Shown here: piece after piece, positions 49,536 through 60,955 of the stretch
Layout of the letters: each line of letters begins with the position of its first letter
Numbering within the stretch: position 1 is the first letter of the stretch
Notes under the pieces: model-generated
Database searches by the model: none
What the model saw: only the letters and a program-made list of their open reading frames with translations
Told to the model about the DNA's origin: nothing
Source: Neurospora crassa OR74A
Taxonomy: Eukaryota; Ascomycota; Sordariomycetes; Sordariales; Sordariaceae
DNA length: 64,000 nt
NCBI RefSeq assembly: GCF_000182925.2
Contig: NC_026501.1
Span: 1,736,001 to 1,800,000 of the forward strand
Direction of reading: 5' to 3'
Position numbers and translations under genes: made by a program

Positions 49536-51141
49536 ATGCGCAACCGAGCAAAGTCGTCCGCACAGCAGCGGGGAGCGACTCATAACTCCAGCAACTTCGA
49601 TCCCACGGCCGCCGACTTCAAGAGCAGAAGCACCGACAGCGTCAACACATACACACAAGCGGCCGCCACGGCGCCAGCGACGCCGAGCGGCAATGGGCTT
49701 GTCCGCCGTCTGCCTCAGTCCCAACAACAACAACAACATCAAATACCAGGGGCGCCGCCGCCTCCTCCTCCTCCTCCGCCGCCGCCGCCGCCGCCGCCCT
49801 ACCATCTCCTCGACCATCACCATCCTAACACCATCGAAGCCAACAGCGTTAATGTTCACAGCGCCAACAATGTCCCCAATACAACAACACCCAAACCAAC
49901 AGCAGCAACGTCCACGGCGATGGGAGCAGCGACACCGATGACCGATATAAATCACAACAGTAATAAACCTCCGAATAATACCGCCCCAGCAACAAACAAG
50001 ACCATGACAGCCCACTCGTCACTCCTACAACCCCGCGTCGCCGTCGCCCTCGGCGTGCCCAAGAAGTGGCACTTCTTCCTCTGGCTCTGTCGCCAATCCT
50101 CCACCTTTCCTGCCATCTGGTGGGGTCTTCCGAGCGCGCTCCGGCTGCTGGCCATGCTTCACCTGATTATCTTCGGCGGCAGTCCAACGACATGGCAACA
50201 TATTTTCGCTCGGGTAGTCGCAGCAGGTGTGGGTAGGAGTGGTGGTGGTGGTGGTGCAACATCAACAGGAGCAGGCGGAGGAGGAGACATGATGGGCTGC
50301 GCGAGTGGTATCGGTAGTGACGGTGGTGCCATGATGATGGGGAGTCCGGATTTCTTGTCGTCTGGTGCTGGTGCTGGTGCTGGTGCTACCAGGAGTAGTA
50401 CTACATCTGGGGGAAACGCCAACGAGAACTATAACTACAGTCCGGTAGCTTCTGCGACAGGTTTTGCCGACCTCTCGTTTGAGGCGAGGCTGCGGTTGAC
50501 GGAAACGTTGCTGGCTATCGTATGGGTAAGTAGTTCATGAGCTAGCATAGGCTTGAACCGACTGATCACTACGTCAAATTAGACCAGGAGTTCAAACAGC
50601 CCACTAATCATGTTTCTTCCTCAAACCTAGTGTGGCGCATCAGCCTACCTTTCCTTCTTCTTCACAGATAGCCTTATGTCGCGATGGTAAGCACATACCT
50701 CCTCTCCCCAAACCTCAGGCCACCCCCGTAACTAACTCCTCTACCAGGCTCGTAAACTACACTCCCCAAGCGACCATCGTCCGGCTCCTGACCATAACGA
50801 CACTGAACGCCTACCTGACGTCGCAAATCCTCTACCTGACGGCCGGCTCGCAAGACCCCCGACTGCTCTTGCCGGCATGGGTAGGCATCTCGGCAATGCT
50901 GACGCTCTTATATCATATCACACAGCGGAAGATCAACATCCGAAAGGAGACGAGCGTGTCGATCCGGGCTTTTTCGGTGGCCAGCTTCATCAGCATGGTG
51001 GCGTTGCTGGCGCAGGTGCATTCGAACCGGACCGACTATCCACAAATCCCCTTGTGGACCTTGGTCACCAAGGCTTGGCAGGAGGTAGTGAAAATTGCTT
51101 TCAAGATCATGGATTACGGGACTGTTGCTAGGGACTACTAG
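49536..51141 (+). CDS. eos1: Eos1-like N-glycosylation membrane protein, 479 aa
   Basis: Exons 49536-50525, 50631-50686 and 50748-51141 give 479 residues. The first 140 residues are disordered, with a Gln run, 18 or so consecutive prolines (near residues 75-90) and Asn/Thr-rich sequence. Then comes the conserved part: QPRVAVALGVPKKWHFFLWLCRQSSTFPAIWWGL, broken here for length after WHFFLWL, followed by four or more membrane segments split by a Gly/Ala/Ser-rich loop (about residues 225-300) and a 56-nt middle exon. I match it to the Eos1 family, ER membrane proteins linked to N-glycosylation and oxidative stress tolerance in yeast. The start is the first in-frame ATG (MRNRAKS). The Gly-rich insert and the N-terminal extension are much larger than in yeast Eos1. 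The membrane-protein call is firm, the family name moderate. Confidence 0.75.
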
Positions 51142-51710
51142 AGCGCTCCCGGCAGGATATGGATAGCGTTGCTGGATGGTTGGGGTTACTGCTTAGATTT
51201 TGGAATACTTGGGATATACAGTCAAAGGCACAGTAGCAAGCATTGTACCGGAGTTTGGAGTCAGGATTTCGTTAAAAAGGCACAAAAAACCTCCATCACT
51301 TCATGGTATCAAATGACGATGCAAGAATATAGAAACAGATCATACACAGTAAAAGAGGTATCATGAAGTATTATTTGAAGTGGTATAAGACCGCAAGCGC
51401 TGCGACATGTCATGATGACGCGCAGGCCGTGTGTAGTCTTGCATTTCATTCAGTTGAGCACTTCCAGCGTATGACGACCCGAATAAAAGATCCGCCTCGC
51501 TAAGTATAGGTCCTCCAACTGCCATCAGTCTACCAACCATAGCAAAATAAAGCCGGTTAACCATCCTGGGGTATCATGTCTATGCGCCATAAGAGGGCCC
51601 GTAGGCGAAATGCGTCGCTTGACGATGTGACGTCAGCGACCCGTGCCACATGGGCGGCTCCCTGACCCGCGTATCTGTCGGCGGTGTCGGCGCGACGAGC
51701 ATGTGAGGCT
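51142..51710. other. Convergent intergenic region
   Basis: It covers the 3' flanks of the Eos1-like gene and the eIF1 gene. No coding or structural feature is seen. Confidence 0.6.
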
Positions 51711-52440
51711 TTAGAAACCGTGGACCTTGATGGTCTTCGCATCGAGACCGAGGCCCTCGTCCTTGTTGGTAAGGAAATCCTTGATCTTGGCGCGCTGATC
51801 GCCCTGAAGCTGGATCACGTCGCCCATCTTGGAGTCCTCATCGCCAATGATGGTGCCATTGCAGGCTTCGGGCAAAGTTAGTGACGACCCAACATTTACG
51901 GAAATAGACATAGGAAGGGGGAGGGCATCAAGCACGTACCAAATTCCTTCTTGACGACCTTCAGGATCTTCTTGGCATCGAACTTCTTGGGAATACCCTG
52001 GACGGTAGTCAAGGTCTTGCGTCCATTACGCTCTAGTAGGTAGTGTCAGCATGTGGCGTGAGGGCGACACGTGTTATTGGAGATGTCGGTGGGGGGTGAC
52101 ACATACGCTGAATACGAATATGGATGTACTCCTGGGTTTGTTTGGTCTGTCCGGAGTCCTCCTCGTCGGCTTCGGCGAAGGGGTCTTAAAGTATATCGCG
52201 TTAGTATAGCTCGCCTTCGGATGCGACACAAAGGGGGGGATAGATTCGAGTCGCGGTGTGGAGGGTCGGGGGTTCCACATCGACCATGGCAGACATGACG
52301 TGGAGCATCACATCACTGTGCTGCGGTCGCGCCGTCTGGTGGCCGATGCAGAGAGGGGAGAAAGCGAGTGGGCGATACGGGGTACGACTAGGTACGGTTA
52401 GATGCGACGTACCGTAGGTCTTAAGATTTTCGATTGACAT
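51711..52440 (-). CDS. sui1: Translation initiation factor eIF1 (SUI1), 117 aa
   Basis: Four exons, 52440-52413, 52184-52107, 52032-51940 and 51865-51711, give 117 residues; the first exon is only 28 nt (nine codons plus one base). The protein starts MSIENLKTYDPFAEAD and contains the SUI1 core: IHIRIQQRNGRKTLTTVQG, FDAKKILKVVKKEFACNGT and VIQLQGDQRAKIKDFL. eIF1 sits on the 40S subunit near the P site and enforces strict start-codon choice. The bases before the ATG are GAGTTT, with T at position -3, a poor context. Weak contexts at eIF1 genes are a known device by which eIF1 limits its own synthesis. The ordering of small exons and all phases agree. Family call is certain. Confidence 0.97.
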
Positions 52441-53734
52441 AAACTCGAAGTTCGCGGGGTACCTGGGGAAAGGGTTCTGTTGATGGGCGGGGATGCAGCG
52501 ACCGACGACTGTGGTAGTGTCTCGCTGAGAGGTGTTGGTAGGTTGAGAGGTTGTTGGGAGCTTGTCTGGAAGTTGCTTGGTCAAAAAAGTGCCAGGGCAG
52601 GCTACTTTTAAATGATAGATGGGTGCGGGCGGTGAATGGATGCTGGAGTTTGTTGATGGAGAAACGTGGAATTGAAAGAGAGAGATGGAAAGGGAAGAGG
52701 TTGAGGGGAAGAGATAGTGGAAATAGTGGGGCGTCCGTCTCGGGGCCCTCCCTCCACTAGGTCAAAGCTCAGGCAACCAGGCATCAATTATTGTCCGCTG
52801 GCTAAGGCGGGCCACGAGAGCCCGGTCAGGTCGGGTACCACATGAGAGGTAGCGTAGTATCAATCAAGTGGGCATCAGGCCGTGATCTCTGTTAACCAAT
52901 ACATGGAGCAGCTGACCCCCTGCATGTGGCACTGCATGTTGTTGTTACCCAGTTCTATGGACTTTACGTTTGCACACTGCTTCCGGTTACACTGGCTTGC
53001 CTGCACATCCTAGACGGCAAGGCCTGCCATTTACAGTGCCAGTATGGCTTCGCGTCAGGTACGATTGATAGTGGTAGGTAGGCTGGGTGTATGGTACATG
53101 CCAAGTCACCCCACCTCGGCCACGAGCATCGCGTCACACGAGACTACCTACCTGATAAACCTCGATCTGGTGCAGGTTCGGTGACGGGTTGGTCATGTTG
53201 TGCAACGATGATTGTAGCGACATCCGGGCAACTGGCGCTATGACTTCAACCATAAATTACTTCCAAGCGGCCAACACGCTGTTTCCGGCTTTTCCAAAAC
53301 TTATCAATCAGCCAACCTGTTCGCGGCTGTCATTGTTGAGCAGCTTCACCAAATCATGCCCAACATGGAATGCGAGACTGACAGGGCTGGCTGTGTGTGT
53401 CAACGGAATACGTCAGTTAGGTAAGTACAACACCATAGCGTAGATTTCCCCTGTTGGGCATGGATTCCAGGTGGCGGACGGGGAAATTGCGGGGGACCCT
53501 AGGGCACAGCCGTCGGTACATGTAGTATCGCCTCGAGACCGCCTGTCATGGAAAAACAGCCAGATTTTGCCTCGATTTTCCAAGCTACCATCGGCTTCTC
53601 CGCGCCTTCTCCAGGCCATTCTGGACTCAGACACGCCAGAGTCCAGTCACAGCCGACCGTCACTGGCAACCTCAACCCAACTTACGGCAATGCGCCATCA
53701 ACCACGAACAGTACCTACCTAGAAACACATAGGT
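52441..53734. other. Divergent promoter region of eIF1 and trm44
   Basis: It holds the leaders of both genes. GGTAGGTAGG near 53072, ACTACCTACCTG near 53147 and GTACCTACCTAG near 53711 recall the elements seen elsewhere in the window. On the plus strand an ATG at 53548 opens a 64-codon frame that ends 8 bases past the trm44 ATG. Confidence 0.5.
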
Positions 53735-55252
53735 ATGCCTAAATTCACCCCGGAAGAGCTGGCAGTCAATGCCGTCCCGGTCATTCGGCAGGCGACCTCT
53801 GGTGATGCGGAACCAGACTGGCGACCTCTCTTTCGTCATGAATGCACCTTCAACCCGGTCATCTTTCAAGATGTCATGCTCAACTTGATCAAGAACCCAA
53901 ACATCAACTCGTCTTGGCTCTTCCGCGCCGATATTCTCTATGATACAGAGAAGAACATCCAGAATGGCTTGGAGACCCCCCTGTCGGAGCTGGGAGACGT
54001 GCCCGACATCCCATCCTTCGACGGCTTTGGGCTTCACCGACGTTTGATTCGCCGGCTTATTCCTCGGAGCACCATGAGGGACAAGCCCATGGATCAGACA
54101 TGTCTCATCTACCAGAGTAAGGGTAGTGATTCCGAGGGCGGTTTGCAGAGGCATTTGGTTATCTATCTCCCCCACGTCTCCACAGAGGCCGAGATGCCCT
54201 ATTATCACCCTACGGTCCGAGGCATAGCCTTTCACCATGAGTGGTCTCCCACAGAGACGCGCGGATCTGTTTCTGTCTCCTATCTCTACTTCGAAGGGGG
54301 CGAGCGCCCCGAGAAGCTCACGAGGATCGCCTCTCACTTGCTTCAAGCCGTATACAAACATGGACAAGGCAGAGCTGACGGTTATCAGAAACGGGTGCAC
54401 CATGATCTCTTGGTACCGCAGGACCGCGTGCAAAACACGTACACAGCGTTGAAGCAGAAATACGCCCGCGCTCTGATCGAGTCATGGGTCGAAAGTACCG
54501 ACCCTACCAAGCATGTCTTTGAAGACCTCTGCATCGCTGCCTTTCTCATCGAGCTGTGGACCGACATCTATGGACGGAATTTTTTCCCTGGGTTCGTTGA
54601 CATCGGCTGCGGGAACGGCCTCTTGGTCCATATTTTGAACCTGGAAGGTTTCAAGGGCTGGGGCTTCGATGCCAGGTCACGCAAATCGTGGGCAACGTAC
54701 AGCACCCGTCTGGAAACCCCCACAGGTGTTCAGGAGTCCTTACAGCAGCTAGTCTTGCTACCGCCGCCTGTCAGTAGGGCTGGGATTTCCGAGATCTCAA
54801 GTGAAGGCTTCCGGGAAGAGCTCGTCCATGATGGCCGGTTTCCTAAGGGCACCTTCATTATATCCAACCACGCCGATGAATTGACGCCCTGGACGCCCAT
54901 TTTGGCTGCCATATCAGATTGTCCTTTCATCATGATTCCTTGCTGTAGCCACGACCTGACAGGGGCGAGGTTCCGTGCGCCAGCACCCAAAGACAAGAAG
55001 AAGGCTAACTCGGCATATTCTTCCCTCGTTTCATGGGTCACCCAGATCACCGCGGATTGCGGCTGGGTAGCCGAACAGGAGATGTTAAGGATCCCTAGCA
55101 CGCGCAATACAGCGATAGTCGGGCGCAAGCGGCAGGGCGACGTGTCGGCTATTGACATTGGAGTCATTGTCGATCGATACGGAGGCACCGCTGGCTACCT
55201 GGAGACAGTAGTGAAGTTGGTGAAGTCTACCAATCTGGACGAGAAGCACTGA
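53735..55252 (+). CDS. trm44: tRNA (uracil-2'-O-)-methyltransferase Trm44, 505 aa
   Basis: A single exon of 505 residues. The N-terminal part has the Trm44 block FRHECTFNPVIFQDVMLN and NPNINSSWLFRADILYD. The methyltransferase core includes the S-adenosylmethionine motif D289-I-G-C-G-N-G followed by GWGFDARSRKSW, then ISNHADELTPW (ADELTPW at 380-386) and PCCSHDLTGARFR, all typical of the family. It methylates the ribose of U44 in cytosolic tRNA-Ser. The ATG sits at GGTATGCC, just after CACATAG. A longer protein starting upstream is unlikely, because the same frame has a stop at 53720-53722. An upstream frame from 53548 overlaps the start codon and could reduce initiation if it is in the mRNA. 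The stop lies only 31 bases from the stop of the convergent dioxygenase gene. Confidence 0.93.
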   Translation: MPKFTPEELAVNAVPVIRQATSGDAEPDWRPLFRHECTFNPVIFQDVMLNLIKNPNINSSWLFRADILYDTEKNIQNGLETPLSELGDVPDIPSFDGFGLHRRLIRRLIPRSTMRDKPMDQTCLIYQSKGSDSEGGLQRHLVIYLPHVSTEAEMPYYHPTVRGIAFHHEWSPTETRGSVSVSYLYFEGGERPEKLTRIASHLLQAVYKHGQGRADGYQKRVHHDLLVPQDRVQNTYTALKQKYARALIESWVESTDPTKHVFEDLCIAAFLIELWTDIYGRNFFPGFVDIGCGNGLLVHILNLEGFKGWGFDARSRKSWATYSTRLETPTGVQESLQQLVLLPPPVSRAGISEISSEGFREELVHDGRFPKGTFIISNHADELTPWTPILAAISDCPFIMIPCCSHDLTGARFRAPAPKDKKKANSAYSSLVSWVTQITADCGWVAEQEMLRIPSTRNTAIVGRKRQGDVSAIDIGVIVDRYGGTAGYLETVVKLVKSTNLDEKH

Positions 55253-55283
55253 TAGCAAGGGGTTGAGGCTTTGATTGCTAGAT

Positions 55284-56492
55284 CTAGTCAAGCTCGGGGA
55301 CAGGCAGGTGGTCTACCAGCTTCATATTCAAGCCCAGCTTTTCCAGCTCTTGAACAGCTAGCCGGTCTCTTAGTTCCTCCGTCTCCTTCTGGGTGGACAG
55401 CACAAAGTCGTGCTTCAAGAGCCAGCTCCCCTCCTTCACACCGTATGCTTCTGCCGTGGCCTTATCCACCTTCCCTAGTTCGACCACCAAGCTCTTCTTG
55501 ACGCCGAAGACAGCGTCTGATGATTCATATGGGTCCCCCTTCAAGTACAGAGCGCTAAAGCCACAGGCACTTATTAGCAAGTGCAATGATGCGGTGAAGG
55601 GGTGCACAAAGAAAAATATACTCACGTTACAAGCGGATCCCACCCATCCTTTTCAAACTTGAAATGCACATGCGCCGGCCTCCAGGGGTGACGATTTAGC
55701 CTCTCGAGCAACTTGCCCACTGGCCCGTCGTGGGGGATCGGGTAGCTGACGGGCTTGATACCCTTGAACCAAAACCTGCCCTCGTCATCGCTCTTCATGA
55801 TACACCGCTCGCTAGGCGCGTCCCGGTCGGCATGCTGCACATCGTAGTGGCCCGAGCTGTCCGTCTCCCAGATGTCAATGGTCACGCCGGGGAGCGCGTT
55901 TCCCTTAAGATCCTTGACCGTGCAAAGCGCCAGCATCGGCTCGCCCTCGGGGTCCGAAGTCATGCTGCTGCCGTTGGGGAGAACGGGAGCGTCGTGCGTG
56001 TGGAAGGGGCCGAGAACGGATCCCTCGGTACCACCGGGAAGTGTGGGGTGGTTGATGTTGTCGACGAGGAGGGAGAGGCCGAGGACGTCGGAGAGGAGGA
56101 TGAATTCCTGGTGTTTTGCGTTAGCTGATATACATTACGTGAAAGTCCCCAGAGAAAACGCCCAGCTTCATAGCTTGATATAATGTCCATCAGTAAAATT
56201 GCAAGGAGTGACTCACATTCCTCACATCGCTACATATCTTGCCGCAGCTGATCAGAAACTGAAGAGCGGCCATCCACTCGTCCGAGCTCAGCCGGGTCTC
56301 ACGCGCAAAATCGTGCAGGTGTGTCACCAGCCGCGCCATCAGGTACTTGAGCCGCGCATCGGACGCCTGCGAGTTGATCCGGATTGTGTTAGGCGTGATG
56401 TTGTCGATGGTCAGGTCGAGGAGTGGAGGGAGGTTGGCGGTTGGGTTGGTGTTGCCCGTGGATGTGTTGGTGGTGGTGGTGGTTCCTGCCAT
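55284..56492 (-). CDS. Intradiol ring-cleavage dioxygenase, 342 aa
   Basis: Exons 56492-56217, 56107-55626 and 55554-55284 give 342 residues; introns have CTAAC or CTAAT branch sites. Residues 1-92, after a Thr/Asn-rich start, form the N-terminal helical dimerisation domain of catechol dioxygenases (LTIDNITPNTIRIN to SSDEWMAALQFL). The catalytic beta-sandwich follows. The four Fe(III) ligands can be assigned: Tyr180 (GHYDVQ), Tyr214 (SYPIPHDGP), His238 and His240 (RPAHVHFKF), with spacing close to Y164/Y200/H224/H226 of bacterial catechol 1,2-dioxygenase. It opens catechol or hydroxyquinol between the two hydroxyls to give a muconate or maleylacetate, in the beta-ketoadipate type breakdown of aromatics. 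No signal peptide, so cytosolic. Substrate choice between catechol and hydroxyquinol cannot be settled by eye. No other aromatic-catabolism gene lies nearby. Confidence 0.93.
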
Positions 56493-57931
56493 TGTATCCT
56501 TTTGTTTGAGTTTACTTTCTTGTTCTTATTTTGGTATTCAATTATTTGGTTGAGGGATGGCTGTCGAGGTTGAAGGGTAAGATGATGTGTTGATGGTGAT
56601 ATGGGGCTGTTCCGCATGCAAAAGAGAAGAGGAGGACAAGCAGTTATCAAAAGCAGGAGAATCCAAGGTGAAGAAGTGACAATGGATTCGAATTTCAAAA
56701 GCTTTTGGTCTCTACCGAAATCCCATTACTTACTTAGCCTTTGTTGGCTTGGGTATATATACAACGGCGATGGACAGATGTGACGCAATCAACGGATACC
56801 TTCCTCTGCCGTTACAAAGCATTCTGACTGTCCACGTAGTTCCACTCATCCAGTTAAGGTACCATTCTCGCATTCTCGCATTACAGTAACTAGATCGGCA
56901 AACTCACCGCTTTCAGGTACCGTCTCAACCGTGATGCATTAGACTAATCTGACTACGTTCCAACAAATCACTTATAAAGCAGTTACCAAGCCGCGTAGCG
57001 GTCCCGTCCGATAGCTCTTGGCTAGGGGTCGCAGATCGGCAGCGTATGGGTGTCATTGGTGAACTTCAGCTGCACTTACACCGTAGATTGCGAAACAAGA
57101 TTCTGGCTACGTAGGTTAGAGACGTTTCTAACAAACTCTTCATGTTGCACTGAAACATGTGTTTCTTTGCTGTCCAGATTCCATAGGTAGTGCTCAGTTT
57201 CAGAGACTCTCTCGCTGTTGAAGTTACTGTATTTGCCCCTCTACACCTAACTATTCTGGGCGCTACCCCATGGGGCTTATCCGCTGAACCCCTCCATTGA
57301 TAGCCGAGCCGGGGTGACATTGTGGGGATAGCAAGGAGGGGAATGCCTTCAACATGAACCGACCTCGGGGTACCTATGCAGGCGGCGGGCGGCTCGGGAG
57401 TTCGATGCGTTGGGGGTAATACTGCCTGCATGCATAAGATCTTGATCGCTTTCTCCAGGGACCACTTTCTTCCTACTGTAATTTGTAACTACATACTCGC
57501 TCCCGACATGAACAGCCTTCATTTACAACTTCAACCCACCCTCTCTCTTTCTTCTTTATCTGAATCAGAAGAACACCAAAGATATGGCTATTACACTAAA
57601 ACTAGATAAGATATATCTTTAACCCGTCAAGTCTATGATCTTTAAAAGTTATCTGTCCTCATTTGACACCTATACCCATGTCCTTCCTGCCCACTATTGT
57701 CGTCAAAGGTTACTGAACGAGTGTAAGAAATAGCCTTGCCTCTACAACGCCGCCCATATGCAAGCTAGCTATGCAAAAAGAGATATGAAAAAAAAAGAAC
57801 CCCCTAATGTTCTCAGCATCAGAAAATAACTGTATGGTACGTCAAATACCAGCATAGAGGACAGTCATGACCCTTCAAAATGCATGTTTCAGTTCCTACA
57901 TCCATCCGTTACCGTTTCGTTTAAACGAAAA
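56493..57931. other. Intergenic region between two minus-strand genes
   Basis: It contains the dioxygenase promoter, with TATATATA at 56754-56761 about 260 bases before its ATG, and the 3' flank of the FLC gene. Open frames are short. I see no gene. Confidence 0.55.
56754..56761 (-). promoter_or_regulatory. Possible TATA box of dioxygenase gene
   Basis: The minus strand reads GTATATATACCC here, about 262 bases before the dioxygenase ATG. It is the only strong TATA-like run in that upstream region. No mapped start site, so the assignment is tentative. Confidence 0.3.
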
Positions 57932-60900
57932 TCAACAAGGATGAACACTATGCCTCTTGCTGGCACTGCTCTTATCGGTCCAGATCTCCACCGACGGCTG
58001 CGGTGTCGAGTATCTTCTTTGGTCCGCGTACTTTGCCAGTGTATCCTTGCTCGGCGTCGACAACCCCTTTGTCGAGAACGTACTGGAAGCCCTGTTGGAG
58101 TAGGAGACGCTTGGAATACTGCTGACCGGTCTCAAGCTGCTGCTGCGATTCAGATTGGCACTGTAGCTGCTCAGCCTGTTCGACACACTGCTCTCTGGAC
58201 GGTCGGTGAACTTGGCGTCCAGGTATCCGTTGAGCGACGTTCGCGAGTTGCGGTAGGCGCGAGAGTTCCGTGGTGCGCTGCCCGTGCTGAACCTGGTCGA
58301 ACAGGCGCTGACTGATCGGCTACCGGGGTGGGAGGGCGTGTTAAGCGCGGGCCCTACGGGAATATCGACCGAGCTGGTGCCGTCATTTTCAGGAATTTCC
58401 TCCAGGACGGGCAGGGTGTCCTCTGATTCACCGATGCTTGCATCCTCCTCCTTCCACTCCTCCGACGTGGAGCTCCTGATGTCTTTGACGGACTCCACGC
58501 CTCCCATTCCTCCTTCTTCCTCGTCCACGATCTTGGACATGCGCCACACTTGGGCCACTTCGAACGAGGGTTCTGCCGGTACTGCTGGTTCCTCGTTCTT
58601 GTCTTTCTCGTGTTTCGGCTGCGGCATGTCTGGTGCTCGCCTTTCCATGTTCTCGAAGTATCGAACTCGGGCCCATTCCAGCTCGTCGAAAAACCTCTCC
58701 TCGTTCCGAGAGAGCGACATCCATGTCGAGATAATACCGAGGCCAACGAGGATCAACAAAGCGACAACCGTAAAACCCTGGATGACAATGATGATAATAC
58801 CAAAAGCTGTGACAATAATCCTGTTCAGTCCGAACTCCGGGAGGAACGCGATGGAAAGGCCTGTGGTGAAGATCTTGCAGATGCTTAGTATCCAGATACC
58901 CATGGCGGTATTGCGAGCTCCTTCAAACGGATTGATGACGACCATCATTGCGAACGAGATGATATCAAGGACTAGTAGGCCGTAGATCTGCGCATAGACA
59001 TTGTGAGCACCGCCTCCGATGAAGGCTGCGCGAGTGAACAGGTAAGGCACATAGAACGCAGTGAACCACCATCTTGTGCGCCTGTATCTTGCGGTCATCC
59101 AGCCCCAGGTCTTAATGTAGGCTTGGTCTTCGTGAACCGTCGGGCGGTCGGGGCAGTCGTCGACATGGCGAATGCGGAAGAGCGGGATGGAAAAAATTGG
59201 CTGCACCTCCAGCTCGTTCTCCTTCAGGGTTCTCGCCCAGCTCGGAGTCAGTCCGGGGAGGCAGCCAAGCATCTTGCCCCGATGGAAGATAAGCTGCTCA
59301 GTGCCACATTCAAACTTGCCGGACTTGGTACGGGCGTGGATTCCCAGACCGATCAGCACGGAGACACCGATGAAGAAGACTGTAAAAGCAACCCCAGCAA
59401 TGACAGTTGCATCCCCTGAGCCTCGGAGTGTGAACTGGTACATCGTGAGAGTCATTATGGCAAAGAAGGAGACGAGGAACGTTCGCTGGAGGGCTAGAAC
59501 CGTAAATCCGACCCAGTTACTGCGGAAACGAGGCAGGCTGTCCGCTTTCATCATCTTTGTGAGCGCAAGAAGCTCGAGAAACCCCTTGAGGGTCACGACG
59601 GCAACGCCCGCCAAGACGATCGCGATCATGATCCAGGTGAGCCCAACAAGAACGGCGTCGGCGGCGGGGATTTTGACCATGGACAGCGTTCCAGAAAATC
59701 CAAACCAGGAGCCTGGAATAGGCAAGCCAAGGCTGACAGGGTCTCCGGCCCAGTTATAGTCGTAAGGGTTGCTAGCGTTATATGCATGCCTCTTCGCGAT
59801 CGTCCCTGCTGTCTTCTCAGCGGCCTTTCCGTAGATTTGTGAGATCAAGCCGCCTTTAGTATTGAGGAGCGCGGGGCCAGCGCCTCCAATCTGACTAGAG
59901 TTGCCATTATATCCCACAAACGAATCGACCGAGCTGACGAATTTCGTAGTGTAGATCATGCCAGCGGACCAGGCAAAGTTGCTCCACCAGGCCGTCAGGA
60001 CCGAGGGCCAGTCTAGCGAGAGGGCGCCTGAAAAGAACATGGCCTGGAATGTTTCCAAGATGATGAAGACGGAGAAGGAATGAGCGTAGTGCATTCTCAT
60101 GTGAGTGACGCTCACGCCATACGCGGCGGTCGCAAAAGAGGCGACTATGGCTAGAATCGTGCATGCGCCTAGAGCCGAAGACACTGCTTCGGGATGGGAA
60201 AAGCTGTTCCCGTTTCTCATGACCGCTTGGAAGCATCCTATTTCCGTCATGCTTGAATTCGAAAATATCCGTAGTTTCAGGGTGCCTTCGAAGTCTGGAA
60301 TCGCATAGGCGATGTCCGGGATCCCACTTACGTCTCGAGGCGCGACGGGAATCATGACATAGGCGCCTACCGGTTTGGTGGCAACGAGGGGACAGAGACT
60401 GGCGAGATATAAATGAGTGGAAGATCTTAGAATAGATTCGGCGGGTCATGATCTTACCTGCTGATCATGGCGTGGCATGGGTTGAAGGTCATGGAGAGTC
60501 TGTTTTCGCCATCTATAGCATGATTGTCAGCTATGAAACGTCGGGTAGAGGGAATTCCATTGTAGCCTTACATGCATCAACGGAGATATACACTATGAGC
60601 TCAGTTAGCACGTCTAGAGCCGGTTTCTTTCTCTCTGGGGACCTTGCTCACTCATGGTTGATTCGTTTCTGATATTGCTTGTCGCGTCGAGATGGAGTAC
60701 AATGGTCATGTTATCAGCAAAATAGGCGCCATCGAACTTTGTGACGTTGAACAGACTCCCGCCATCTAAGCAGTCCCCAAAATCACCGGTATAGAGTGCC
60801 GGTCTGCGGTCGACAGCCAGCTGTCGTGTTTCTCCATCTGTGCCAGTGCCATAGACATATGCTTTTTCTTTGGTCTGATCAGCTGCAGAGGGCAAGACAA

Positions 60901-60955
60901 GAATCCCGAGCAAGAGGAAAAAGAGAGCGAATATTCGATGACTTGGTGCCATCAT
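57932..60955 (-). CDS. flc: TRP-like FLC family membrane protein, 948 aa
   Basis: Exons 60955-60652, 60592-60572, 60512-60458 and 60398-57932 give 948 residues. Exon 2 is only 21 nt, and all three introns are exactly 59 nt long though not alike in sequence. The product begins with a signal peptide (IFALFFLLLGILVLPSA), then a luminal ML-like domain with paired Cys and sequons that ends IPDIAYAIPDFEGTLKLRI. About nine membrane segments follow, with the conserved polar loop KFECGTEQLIFHRGK and WGWMTARYRRTRWW, and a long Ser-rich cytosolic tail. This is the architecture of fungal FLC/Pkd2-type TRP-like proteins, linked to FAD transport into the ER, calcium homeostasis and wall integrity. Two in-frame ATGs stand side by side at the start (60955 and 60952). 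The micro-exon is supported by the family sequence around it (DAYGENRLSMTFNPC). Family call is firm; the transported ion or molecule is not. Confidence 0.93.

Noticed and set aside
49434-50015. 193-codon minus-strand Arg/Cys/Gly-rich frame
   Set aside because: It is the complement of the poly-Pro and Asn/Thr-rich part of the Eos1-like gene.
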